DNA of 64,000 nucleotides from positions 1,087,456 through 1,151,455 of the forward strand of contig MOWL01000069.1 of assembly GCA_002110485.1 (NCBI GenBank). The letters are read 5' to 3'. The stretch comes from Emergomyces orientalis (taxonomy: Eukaryota; Ascomycota; Eurotiomycetes; Onygenales; Ajellomycetaceae). Of this stretch, positions 46,866 to 57,381 are shown in pieces (within the stretch, counting starts at the first letter, position 1; each line of letters starts with the position of its first letter). The notes under the pieces were generated by a model. That model did no database searches. It worked only from the letters and a program-made list of their open reading frames with translations, and was not told the origin of the DNA. A program made the translations under genes and the position numbers.

Positions 46866-47449
46866 GACACAATATATTTATTTATTATTATATTATACAC
46901 CACTTAATCTCAGGGATATGTGGGAAACTATTTATTTTATCTAACAAGGAAAATCATGCAATAAAAGAGTTTACTGCTGGATTAAAAACCTCATGCACTA
47001 ATAAATGTATGCAACAGTTTCTGTGAGACTTCAGACTACTGAGAACCAGCAACTGCTGTCCTCAAGAAGAGAAGAGAATGAAATGAGAAAAGAAAAATTA
47101 AAAATAAAGAAAAATTACACTGAGCATTTTTGAAAATGTGCTCACATGTGAGTGAGTGAGTGAAAGACATCAACTGCACTCTGAAGTGTAAAGAGTCATG
47201 TCTTTAGCATGAAATGAGTGTGAGAATGTGCCATGAGCACTGATTTTGTGTGATAAGTGTGCTTTTAGTGATTTCAGCATAATGTTTATTAAGATCTGCA
47301 TATACTTGATTGAGATGTGATAGATTGCTGCTTCTCTGTCTGATAGACACTCAGTGTCTTTGTCAGTGAGAACTGTGATAGAATTCTCTGCTTGATTTAT
47401 TATTTTATTAGACAGTGTAGCTCTTCTTTGATATTCAATAGTCATTTCT

Positions 47450-50400
47450 TGTTAATTCTGCCCTTATGCAGCAGACTTCTGTAACTGTGCTGAAATCTAT
47501 CACAGTGAACTATCACATGCATCACTGTTTCATTTGAATAGCCACATTCACATGCTGGTGATGGGAAATCTGGTACTCATCTTTTATATAGAAAGACTGT
47601 CAGCCCTGTTTTCCCTGATCTTAGTTGAATTATCAGTGAGCTTCTGACCTTGTTTAGACTCTTGTGTCATTTCAGAATGCTTTTGTCTGAAAATTAATCA
47701 AAGAATTCATATCAGAGAAATGCTCTAGCTTTTCATTATTTTTTTTATCTACTCAGAATTTCTTTTCACACTCATTCATCATGTGAGAAGTGCTGTGTTG
47801 CTGCTGAATTTATACTTTGAACAGTCTCTTGCTTACTCTTTTTCATTCAAAGCTTCTTTCAATTTTCAGACAGACTGTCTGAATAAATCATCTTTTTAAT
47901 AAATCTTCTGTGCACTGTGTCTCTTCATCTGAGTTTGACTCTCACTGCTGTGCATGTCTCTTTAATTTGTGTTGTCATTTCAGAGATCTTCAGTCATTTT
48001 GTGACATGCATCACAACTTCATCAAGATAGATGTTCAGGGGTGATGTGTATGTCTCTGCTTTCAGTGTGAATATTGATGTTGCTCTGTATGCTTCAGCTA
48101 CTATTCTCAGGCATTCATTTTGGGTTCTGATTAGGCTCTCTGTGTGCTGTTTATTGCGCATGTGTCCTTCGCGCTTGATGCGCGGTTGATGCCATGCCAG
48201 TGCGCTGTAAGCTATAGCTGGCCGTATGACCATGTTGTATATTGTTCTAGCTTGATGTAGGGGGACTCCCCAGGTGGCCTGTGTTGTCTGTGATAGTGCC
48301 TTTATCTGTGACTTCATTTTTCCTGCTATAGCATCCATGTGACCTTTTCATTGAAGCTTGAAATTCAGTCATACTTCTAGAACTCTCATTATCTTCTGTG
48401 ACTTGATAACTTGCTGAGGCAGTCTCAGAGAGTGATTCAAGTTGAATCAAGTTCAGGCTCTAGTGAAGTGCATCAACTCATACTTCTGCAGAGCAAAAAT
48501 AGCTTCATGTCTTTCTGTCCATTCTTCACAGTCTGTGTGCACCCGTGTGAGCTGCGCGCAATTTGCTTCAGTTGATGACCTGTATGCTATTATATTGACA
48601 TCATTCACAAATTCTATGCAGCTCACTGATCTATTCAAGAGTGAGTATATCCGGAGCAGTTCCTCATTGTAAAATAGAAAGAGAATGAGAGAGAGAGGTG
48701 ATCCTTGTAATATTTCAGCTGAAATATTGAAGGCCTCAGTTTCCTGTTCTTCAAATGTGAGCGTGGATCATCTATCTGACATAAATGAGTGTATTCACTC
48801 TGTCAGCTGTCTTGATAGGCCCTTCATGTGAAGAATGTGTGTGAGTCAGTCTTTGAGCACTCTATCATAAGCTTCTGAGATATTCAATGATAGAACTGTG
48901 ATCACTGTGTCTGACTTCTCCCATGCTGTTCTAATTTGTGCTAGCAGTAGTGATACTGCTGTTTTGGTTGATCTGGCCCGCCTAGCACCCATCTGTTGAG
49001 ATGGCAGTAGATTGAGTGTTTTCACTAGCTGTCTGAGTTCCTGCGCGGTGGCTGATTCTATTATTTTTCCCATTGTATCCAGTAGGGCAATGGGCCTCCA
49101 TGCCTCTGCCTTTTGATAATCCCCTTTTCCTGGTTTTTTCAGTACCACTGTTCGAGCGGTCTTGAATATCTCCGGGTAGTGTTCCCATTCCCAGCATGCC
49201 AGTGTGAGCTCTGTCATAGCCTTTGTGAAGCTTGGTCCCAGCATTTTCAGAAATTCATTGGAGACTCCATTGATACCTGGTGCTTTGTTGCTTGATAGAT
49301 GTGCTATGAGCGCGGCCATTTTCTCCTCTGTGATGCTTATTGTCTCTGTTGTTTCCAGTGGGTGTTCCGCCTCCTCCATGTCCCTGTTGTCACTGACTAG
49401 TGGCAGGGGGAAGAACCTTTGTCTCAGAATCTTGGCTTTATCATCAAAGGAATTGACTGGTGGTAGATTTTCTCTGCCTTCTACTATCAATGCTGGAATT
49501 CTTGGAGGTTGTGCATGCTCATTGCTGCTTTGACGCCCCCATTTGGCCATCTTCCATAGTAGCTTGGGTTTGGACTCTGTGCTGTGCATTAGTTCTCTGA
49601 AACTGTTTATTTTAGTCAGTTTAACCTCTCTGTTTCTCAGGGCTTGAGCTTTAATTATATCTGCTGCAGAGATGTTTCTGTCTTTCTTGGCTTTTTTATA
49701 TTGATTGACTGTCTCTGCTACTCAAGGGGACCACCATGACCAACTGTGTTGACTGTAGTTTGAGACTTTGACATGTTTTGCTGCTAGATCTTCCACAAAT
49801 TTGACAAGATATCTTGCATAGCTGTTTATCTGATCTTTTGAAGTCAGTGTCCCTGGGCTTCTCAGTGTCTGGCAGTCCTGCGCTATCTGTTCCGGGCAGA
49901 AGTGATGCCAAGTGCGTCTTTTTCTGCTGCTATATAATGCTTTTAGCTCAAGAGTAGTTGCAATTGGCATGTGATCTGATGCCATATTTGCTTCATGTTC
50001 TAGCTTGCAGCTGATCATTTGACTGTGTAGACCAGCAGACAAAAAGATTAGATTCACTGTGATGCCCTGACTTTCTCTATCTTGCCAGGTGATCGTGCCT
50101 TCTGGAGTTGCTAGATGTAGATTCAAGGCACTGATTTGAGCATTGAGTTTCCAGGCCATGGCAAAGTTTTCTCTGACCCTGCTACCTCCCCAGAGAGTGT
50201 GATGTACATTAAAGTCTCCAATCACTATAACATCTGCTTGATGCGTGTTTATTTGAGTTTCCTGCGCGCCTGATGCTCTCTCTGCACTCTCAGTTGTTGC
50301 TTGATGCGCATTTTCCTGGTTTATTCGCGCTTCTAGCATTCTATCCGCTTCTTCAACCACCGCTTGGAGCTGATGAATGGGTGAGTCTGGTGGCATGATT

Positions 50401-50753
50401 GTGTAGCTTCCTGGTGGTGACGCGTACATGTTGATGATATTGATAGGCCCACTCTCTGTCAACAGAGTAAGTACCAGTATATGAGTGGATATTGTGCTCA
50501 CTCTCCAGGTCTTGACTGCAATTCTCTTGTTAATTAGAAAGCACACCTTCATGTCCTTCTGCTCCATGCCTGCTTGCCAGAATCCACAGTTGGCTGGACA
50601 GTGTGTGCCTGTTTTAGGGTGTTTTTGTATCCAGGGCTCTTGTATTGCAATCACATCATAGTTTAATGCCGTTTCGGGCTTTGCCAAAAGAGGTCCCATA
50701 ACCTTGTTTGACTTATGCACATTGTATTGTAAAATGACTAGCCTGTTCTTCAT
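47450..50753 (-). pseudogene. LINE ORF2 relic (endonuclease, reverse transcriptase, C-terminal zinc finger)
   Basis: It starts MKNRLVILQYNVHKSNKVMG at 50753. The apurinic-endonuclease-like domain shows AIQEPW, INMYASPPG and VIGDFNVHHTLWGG (to about 49722). After stops, the reverse transcriptase region 48846-49589 shows SSNKAPGINGVSNEFLK and KPGKGDYQKAEAWRPIALL, and then LSLNISEAYDRV, where the family has Asp before the I/V-S-x-A-F/Y-D. The catalytic F-x-D-D box reads FVNDVNIIAY near 48590. The thumb and a cysteine-rich end follow. Two catalytic Asp positions read Asn and there are multiple stops, so it cannot be active. Confidence 0.85.
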
Positions 50754-51061
50754 GATTCATTCATGTGATTATTCTGCGAGCTGCTGTTCTGTGTTGATGT
50801 CTCCAGTGTTACTGGACCACTTGCTGCTTGAATGAAGCTTGTCATAGCTCCTCATTGTTGTGCTTCTGCTCTTGATACATCTGTTGGTCTTCCTGCTCTT
50901 CGCGGGGGTTCTATGAAGTCCTCATTCAGAGGCCTGTTCCATTTGCGTGGAAAGCTAAATCCATCTGCGTCTGATGCTCTTATATTGAAGCGCTTGAAGT
51001 GTTTAATCAGTGTCTCTTTAGCACTTTTGGCTTTCAGTCTTCTCTCTGGGCAGTTTGAGTG

Positions 51062-52138
51062 TCATGCTGCATGACTATCACCACAGTTACTGCACTTGAG
51101 TCTGCTGCCTTCTGCTGCTCCTTTGCAGGCCTTGTCACCATGATCTTTTTGTGCACAGTGACCACAGGTTTCCTCTCTTCTGCAGAAGCGAGCTATATGT
51201 CCATACTGTTGACACTTGTAGCATTGTGTGACCCTGGCCTCTCTGTGAAATATTTCAACTGTGCAATATTCATTGCCTAGAACGAGTCCATTGTCCACCA
51301 GTGCATTGGCCTGGTGAGGTGCAGCAACATTGATGATTATACTGCCATATGATTTCTGTTGTCTAACCATCATTTTGTTCATCTTGTGTATCAGCATCTT
51401 GCAGTGTAGTGCTGTATTCTGCTTGTAGATGCTCTCAATGGCGTACTCAGAGCTGCTCCAGTCAATGGCTTTCATAGAAGCATCTTTGACTAGTACTGCA
51501 TACATCTCCCACTTCATGCGCGCTTTGTCTCCCCATTCACGCGTCCAGCTATCATCTGCTGCGAGCTCTGTCTTGGTGTTCTGTGTGTCTGTCATCAAAA
51601 TCACATCTCCGCTTGGCATGTGTCTTGCTGTCATCACTTTGCCCTTGGTTATCTCTTTGATGGCCTCATTCGCTCGTTTAACAATCATTTCTGGTGTGTG
51701 TTCTGCCTCTGGCATAGCATTGCAGCTTTGTCAAGTAATGACTACCTCTCGCAGTGTTCTGGTTGATATGGTTTTAACTGTTGTCTCCCCTCTGACTGCT
51801 ATTGCTGCCCATGAGAGTGCTCCGTTGAGCTTGTCTCATGATTTCTGCTGTTTTGATGTGTCAATTGCGTGTTTCATTCTCTTCAGAAACTGGTCACACA
51901 GTTTCATCTTCACTCCTCACACTGCTTTCAATGCCTTCTATAAATACTTTTTATCTTTGTTATTCACTTTCTCATTCTTCTCTCCCTCTTCAAGGATCGC
52001 AGCTAGTGTTTGAATTGCTGTTGCTAAGCTGTTTGTTTTTGTTTTCTGTGTTGCAGAGTTTTTCATCTCCAGCATGTGTTGAGCCTTGTGCATGCCATCT
52101 TCCATCATAACCACCTCCCCCACATCCAATGTCATCAT
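51062..52138 (-). pseudogene. LINE ORF1 relic (gag-like, CCHC zinc knuckles)
   Basis: The N-terminal piece 51938-52138 is Lys/Glu-rich (LATAIQTLAAILEEGEKNEK). After several stops the frame 51062-51715 contains an RNA-binding region and tandem zinc knuckles, CYKCQQYGHIARFC, CGHCAQKDHGDKAC and CSNCGDSHAA. These are typical of ORF1 of fungal LINEs, which coats the element RNA. Confidence 0.82.
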
Positions 52139-52221
52139 AATGATGTGTAAAGAATGCCTGATGCTCTCTTTCTATTCTTAATAGTGTTTTTCCTGCGTGT
52201 TTGATTGTTTTTCAAGTTTTA

Positions 52222-53210
52222 TTATTTCTTGATTTCAATGTTTTTTGCCTTCCGACTTTCATGAATTGGAGAATAAAATGTAGATATTCTTTTTCTAATT
52301 GAATGAATATCTGGCATTTTCATGATTCTCAGTGTATAATTCTTGCATATCTTCTCAAATCTTATTTCAGGAGATGATATAGAAGCTTCTATTTCCATAG
52401 CTCTACATGAAGAGATTTTGAAAGCTCCCAGAATTCTTCTTAAAGCTGTATTCTGCAATTTTTAAAACTTATCTATGAAGTGTTTCTGGTTCTTTCATCA
52501 TATCTGAACACCATAATCAGAAATAGATGCTATACATGCAATGTATAGCTGTCTCATAGCTTGAAATGATAAACCCCTTTCAGTATTAGAAAGTTGTATT
52601 ATACTATTTAAAACTCTTTCAGCTTGAGCCATTCTTTTTTGAATATGAGATTTAAAATTGAGTTTTGAATCCAGTCAGATTTCTAGTCATCTTACAACTG
52701 ATTTAGGCTTTATTTCTTGATTTAATAGATTTAAACTTATTTCCTTTTCATATCTTTTTGGAAAAAAGTGAATTAATTCAGTTTTTTTCATATCAAATTG
52801 AATTAGGTTTAAATCTTCTCTATTAAATATCTCTTGTGCAGCTTTTTCAATATTTTCACAATTTTCTTTTATTGTTCTTGAGCTGAAAATCAGATTTATA
52901 TCATTAATATAGCTAGAAGATCTCACTATCTTCATTTCTCTATCTTTGAATAGATTTTTTGTATATATAGTAAATAGAATTGGTGAGACTGAAGATCTCT
53001 GAGGAACTTCTATTTCAATTTCAGTAATATCTTGCTTTAATGAGTTAAAAAGTAGTTGAATATATCTTTTTGATGTAAAACATATAACTCATTTTATTAA
53101 TGCTTTTGATAGTTTCATCTCTTGAAGAATAATTATTAGCTTATTCTTTGAAACATGATCAAAAGCACCTTTTATATCAATAAAATTTTGTACATGTTTA
53201 CTACACAAAA
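52222..53210 (-). mobile_element. AT-rich LINE reverse-transcriptase fragment
   Basis: The minus strand shows broken LINE reverse transcriptase pieces: a FDHVSKNKLI segment near 53160, a VPQRSSVSPILF-like segment near 53000, SSSYINDINLIFSSRT at 52880-52935 (the F/Y-x-D-D box now reads YIND), and ISDYGVQIW near 52510. There is no CG dinucleotide from 52255 onward, and stops are frequent. It is a different, more mutated copy than the neighbouring LINE. It ends at an A-rich tract (about 53205-53246). Confidence 0.72.
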
Positions 53211-53246
53211 TAATAATAAAAAAAATAAAAATAAAAAAAAAAAACT

Positions 53247-54037
53247 ATCAAAAATGCTTCAAAAATAACTTTTATTCAAAACAATGTTGATAGAAATAAA
53301 GATGCTATCTATTCATGCTTACAGATAGACTTTGAAGAGCAAACTGACTTCATTCTATTATAAAAGTCAAATTTTGATATAGAGCAACAATTTATAATTT
53401 CTCATTCAAGCTATCACTGCTTTTTATCAGAGAAATCAGATGTAAAAGCAAGAGTTGTAATATATACAAGAAAAAGATCAAGATTTCAATTCAATATAAA
53501 AAGTAATTATATATCTAATTCTGATATTCTAGTTGAAGATATTATAGATACAAGAAATCAATTTGACAGTATTCAATTGATAAATATTTATAATGAAAAA
53601 TCACTGAAAGTAAATAATAATTCATAAACAGTTGACAGAGAACTGCTGAATTTAAGTTCAGAAAAAAATACTATTATATATGATGATTTCAATGCACATC
53701 ATATATGATGAAATTCTGAATGTAATTATTCAATAAGATCAGAGAAAATAGTAGAGTGAGCTCTACAACATGAATTAGATATTATAAATGAAACTGATAG
53801 ACAGACCTTCTTTAGAAACAACTTAATGAAGAAATCAATTATAGACTTAATCTTTCTATTAAAAAATTTGATTGAAAACAAGATCTATAATTAATTTATT
53901 AATTCAGAAGAAACATCAGAATCTGCTCATGAAGTTATTCAATTTAATATTGAAATTGATGAAAAGAAAACATGTGAGAATTCTCTACTATCAAATTAAT
54001 ATAATTTTGAAAAAGCTGAATGATCTGAAATTGATAA
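53247..54037 (+). mobile_element. AT-rich LINE endonuclease fragment, interrupted by the Gypsy element
   Basis: The plus strand shows the end of an APE-type LINE endonuclease: INIYNEKSLK near 53580, IIYDDFNAHH near 53680 (the family has G-D-F-N-A-H-H), then two consecutive TGA codons where the family has W-W, and ALQHELDIINETDRQTFFR near 53765. Entirely CG-free. It stops abruptly at 54038, where the CpG-containing Gypsy LTR begins. Confidence 0.72.
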
Positions 54038-54423
54038 TGTGGTGGGGAATCTCGGCGTGGTATTACTTTTCGCCGAGACCGCCTCATATATTTGTTTGGC
54101 ATGGCTGCCTCATATTCCCATTATCCTTTGACACACGTGTGGATTCGGCGAAGATTGATTGTACGCAGAGCAGTGAGATTGCTCCTTTTTGATTGTGTGA
54201 TTTGATATGTGATTGATTGCTTGTTCTTCTTCTATATTTGAATCTCCTACGTGTTCTTTTGTATTGCTATTTGGATAGCTCGTTGAATAGAATATTGTAT
54301 ACACGGCGAACTTACCAACCTCCTTACGATCCCGCTGCTCCTGCCCACGTGCCGCCAAAAGCGCACAACCCCTTATTCCACTTCATTGGCGTCCCTGGGA
54401 AGGCAATTCAAAATGGATGGGCA
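54038..54423 (+). repeat. putative 5' LTR of the Gypsy element
   Basis: Starts TG at 54038 and could end CA at 54422-54423. Two bases later comes TGGTAGCTACG (from 54426), one mismatch from the primer-binding site expected for initiator tRNA-Met (TGGTAGCTGCG). The LTR contains a perfect 8-bp hairpin (TCTCGGCG at 54050-54057, CGCCGAGA at 54071-54078). The right boundary is inference because no second LTR is available. Confidence 0.45.
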
Positions 54424-57379
54424 GGTGGTAGCTACGACTGATATGATTTCTCTCAACATTTTGTCTTTTCTGCTTTTGTTGAGCATTCTTTTCAATAGTG
54501 TTCATTTGTGGAAGCCTCTGATTGGCCGATATGGCCGATATCGACAGTGGATAATGAAGGATGCGAGCGAACGCCCCACTGATAAGCTCAATTTGAATAC
54601 CCATACCCCTATTCAACAAATGAAAGAAGAGAGAAATGTTGAGAAAAGTGATAAGAAAAAAGACCTTCAGCAAAAAGATCTAAAGTGGATGTTGAAATTC
54701 CTTCTCTTTCTTGAGGATTTGAGATTTGAATATAAAAAGGATATTGATATTGATAGTATTGTTGAACTCTTTCTCTTATGTGAACAGAAGTCTTTTGTGC
54801 GTTCCTTTCTTTCTCAATATATGTCTTCCAAGCATTCTCGGTCGGATTCTATTGCCCATCGTCAAACTCAGTCAGGAAAGGTCTCTGCAGCGCCCCCGAA
54901 AATAGAAGTTAGCAAAGAGAAGACAGAAGCTAGCAAAGAAAAGATGACTACACCCACTACTACCTCGTCCGGTCAGCCGACTCCCAATAGTGGACTGCCA
55001 TATCAACGTCTTGTCATGCCGATGCCGATTCCTGGAGCACCTGGAGCCCCATTCTTTGATGGGAGAAACATTACTGCTTTTGTTGATCGATATGAGGCAA
55101 TGTGCACCTTGCATTTCGTTGCAGGAATCGATGCTCTGGCGGTATTACGGAACTATTGTACCATGGAACTGCAGGGCCATATCGATCAGCTTGTCTTGGA
55201 TCATAAGACATGGGAAATGGTTAAAAAGCAGTTGCTTGCCGATTTCTGGCGCGAAGATGCTCACCAACAGATGTATAATCAATCTTACCTCCATGCATTG
55301 TGCAACAAAACCCATTCTACCAGCCAGGAGATCCTCGTCTACTGCCGTCAATTCCGCGCAGTTGCGATGCCTCTCATTTGCAAGAATGAATTGCAACAAT
55401 CTCTTGCTTGTATCTGGTTTCTTCAAGGACTTTCAGAAGGTATTCGTGAAAAAGCTTTCCGCACTGCTGGATTTGATAAGGTTAGTCAATCTGGATGGGA
55501 ACTGCCGAAGATCTGCGATGCTGTGTCTCAAATGCAGAAGACAAAGGAAGAGATTGCACGAGTTCTGGCACCTGATGTTTTCCCCAACTCTATTCCATCG
55601 ATGCAGCCGTCTGCTCAGCCCGTGTTTAATCCGCCCACATTGAATGTGCCTGTGCCGACCGCTTCGGCGATGCCTGCTCCGGATGCGAAAACACAGAATC
55701 CGAGTGATAACATTCTTGAGAACCTTGTCAACCGAATGGACGCGTTATCTCTGGCGATCGCTGGCATTCAAAACCAGGGAAACATGCAGCAAAATGTGAC
55801 TGCTCCAAAGGTTCTTCTTACTCGAGGACGTGATCCTGCATTGGATTTGCCAAATGTGTCTTACTATGGAACTCAACGTGGACCTGGAGGCCCGTCTCGA
55901 TCTCGATCTGGAAGCTTTGTTCAATACGATCGACCGCCGATGTCATGCTGGGGTTGCGGAGATTCAAACCATATGCTTCCAAATTGCTTAGCAATCGGCC
56001 GGCTCATCGATCAGGGCAAGATTCATCGGAATATGATTGGAGAATACTATGAGGGTAATGTGATGAGAAAAGGCCCGAAGATTGCTGTCAACCGACTTGA
56101 GCCCCATATTGTTACAATTGAACGACTTTTGAAGCAAATGGCTGCACCGCCGACTGTCCCAACCGCGGATAAACTTCGGAATGATGGTAGTATCCGGGTA
56201 TTTCCTGACGGATCCCCGATGCCATCGGTGAATGCCGTAAGCATATGTGATATTGGATTTGATAGTGGCCCTGAGGAAGGTGATATGACCGATAGTGAGA
56301 TGGAGGAGATTGTTAGTGTAATGGCTGCTTCCACTTCTACTGAGAAGGATAAGGCCTCTTCTATGAATAAAAATCAAGCAACGCTTTCCGGACGAATTGA
56401 GAAGGAGAAGAGACTGCCAACAACACATTCTCGGCGCAATGGCAGGTATTCAGATGGGAAATCAGTTTCTTTTGCTCAAGATGTGATCTCTGCTTCACAG
56501 GAAGATGATGAGGATGATAATTCTCAACCTCTCCATGATGAACAGCTTCAGGGCGGAAGTCCAAAGCTCGGAGACGGTGGAATTGTCCCAGATTCAGAAA
56601 TGGCAGATGCTCCGCAGATTCAGAAGAAAACTGTTCTCTGCAGGCCTCGGAAACTCAAAGGGCCAAAGCTTTCTGCAGAAATGAAGAATAAAGACAATAT
56701 GGCGATCGCGACGCGGCGAATATTTGAGAAGATCATGCGCCAAGAAATCGGCGGAATTCAGATTAAAGATCTCATGGCATGCTCCACCCAACTCCAGCAC
56801 ATGTTCTTTCAAAATCTTCCCATCGAAGTTCAACAGCATATGATTCGGGATGATGCAGCCACCGTTGCCCTGGTTCAACCTGGCACTTCTGTTGCTGAGT
56901 ATAATCCTCGTTGGAATCTCGTTTCGGTTGGACACATCAAGTTCACTGTCGGAATTGGAAAGGGGGAAACTGAGGCGATATTTGATGGAGGTGCGGAAAT
57001 TAACTGTCTTGTTGAAAGAACTGCGTTAGATCTCGGTCTCATCATTCAAAGGGATGCTGTCAAACCTATTCTTGGAGCTGGGGGTCAGCAGAGTGGTGTC
57101 ATTGGAATCTGCAAGGATGTTCCTGTTCGCCTTGGATCTGTTATGGTGCCTCAGACATTCTTCATCATGGAACGCGGTTCTCATGATTGCATTCTCGGCC
57201 GACCATATGAAAACGCGACGCGTTTGGCAAGAACTACAGATAACAAAGGCGGTGTTCTTGTTCACGTTTTTGATCCGAAGGATGAGAAGAATCAGGTGTC
57301 TTTTCTTGGTTATTCTCCCGGCGACCATGGAGATCGAAAGTTAGATGATCTTCGTGGCAAAGTGCAGACTTTAAACTAG
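54413..57379 (+). CDS. Gypsy Gag-protease polyprotein
   Basis: The frame is open from 54386; the first ATG is at 54413, with others at 54443 and 54554. If the proposed LTR is right, the true start is one of the later ones, and the hydrophobic stretch encoded near 54450-54510 is leader. The Gag core (about 55060-55580) has the NITAFVDRYEAMC and LQGLSEGIREKAF type of retrotransposon gag fold. A CCHC zinc knuckle, CWGCGDSNHMLPNC, starts at 55946. The aspartic protease near 56975 has AIFDGGAEINCL, with D-G-G-A in place of the usual D-S/T-G-A, and ILGRPYENAT as the C-terminal flank. The frame ends at TAG 57377-57379, right after a slippery heptamer. Confidence 0.88.
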   Translation: MDGQVVATTDMISLNILSFLLLLSILFNSVHLWKPLIGRYGRYRQWIMKDASERPTDKLNLNTHTPIQQMKEERNVEKSDKKKDLQQKDLKWMLKFLLFLEDLRFEYKKDIDIDSIVELFLLCEQKSFVRSFLSQYMSSKHSRSDSIAHRQTQSGKVSAAPPKIEVSKEKTEASKEKMTTPTTTSSGQPTPNSGLPYQRLVMPMPIPGAPGAPFFDGRNITAFVDRYEAMCTLHFVAGIDALAVLRNYCTMELQGHIDQLVLDHKTWEMVKKQLLADFWREDAHQQMYNQSYLHALCNKTHSTSQEILVYCRQFRAVAMPLICKNELQQSLACIWFLQGLSEGIREKAFRTAGFDKVSQSGWELPKICDAVSQMQKTKEEIARVLAPDVFPNSIPSMQPSAQPVFNPPTLNVPVPTASAMPAPDAKTQNPSDNILENLVNRMDALSLAIAGIQNQGNMQQNVTAPKVLLTRGRDPALDLPNVSYYGTQRGPGGPSRSRSGSFVQYDRPPMSCWGCGDSNHMLPNCLAIGRLIDQGKIHRNMIGEYYEGNVMRKGPKIAVNRLEPHIVTIERLLKQMAAPPTVPTADKLRNDGSIRVFPDGSPMPSVNAVSICDIGFDSGPEEGDMTDSEMEEIVSVMAASTSTEKDKASSMNKNQATLSGRIEKEKRLPTTHSRRNGRYSDGKSVSFAQDVISASQEDDEDDNSQPLHDEQLQGGSPKLGDGGIVPDSEMADAPQIQKKTVLCRPRKLKGPKLSAEMKNKDNMAIATRRIFEKIMRQEIGGIQIKDLMACSTQLQHMFFQNLPIEVQQHMIRDDAATVALVQPGTSVAEYNPRWNLVSVGHIKFTVGIGKGETEAIFDGGAEINCLVERTALDLGLIIQRDAVKPILGAGGQQSGVIGICKDVPVRLGSVMVPQTFFIMERGSHDCILGRPYENATRLARTTDNKGGVLVHVFDPKDEKNQVSFLGYSPGDHGDRKLDDLRGKVQTLN
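57370..57376 (+). promoter_or_regulatory. -1 ribosomal frameshift slippery site (TTTAAAC)
   Basis: In the gag frame the codons read T TTA AAC TAG, the X-XXY-YYZ pattern of a -1 slippery heptamer, with the gag stop directly after it. Slipping back one base gives AAA CTA GAT and enters the pol frame, which is open from 57349 onward. A small stem, CTTTGC (near 57401) with GCAAAG (near 57424), lies downstream, but I cannot show a pseudoknot. Confidence 0.75.
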
Positions 57380-57381
57380 AT

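Larger units (their letters stand above)
46866..52138 (-). mobile_element. decayed Tad1-like non-LTR retrotransposon (LINE)
   Basis: On the minus strand the order is ORF1 (gag-like, CCHC knuckles), APE-type endonuclease, reverse transcriptase, and a C-terminal cysteine-rich segment (CECGYSNETVMHVIVHC) near 47537-47587. This is the order of Tad1-clade LINEs of filamentous fungi. All frames are interrupted by stops. CG dinucleotides are completely absent from 46866 to 48156 and thinned elsewhere. The exact ends are uncertain: the left limit is where the CG-free run starts and the right limit is the first ORF1-like ATG. Confidence 0.82.
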
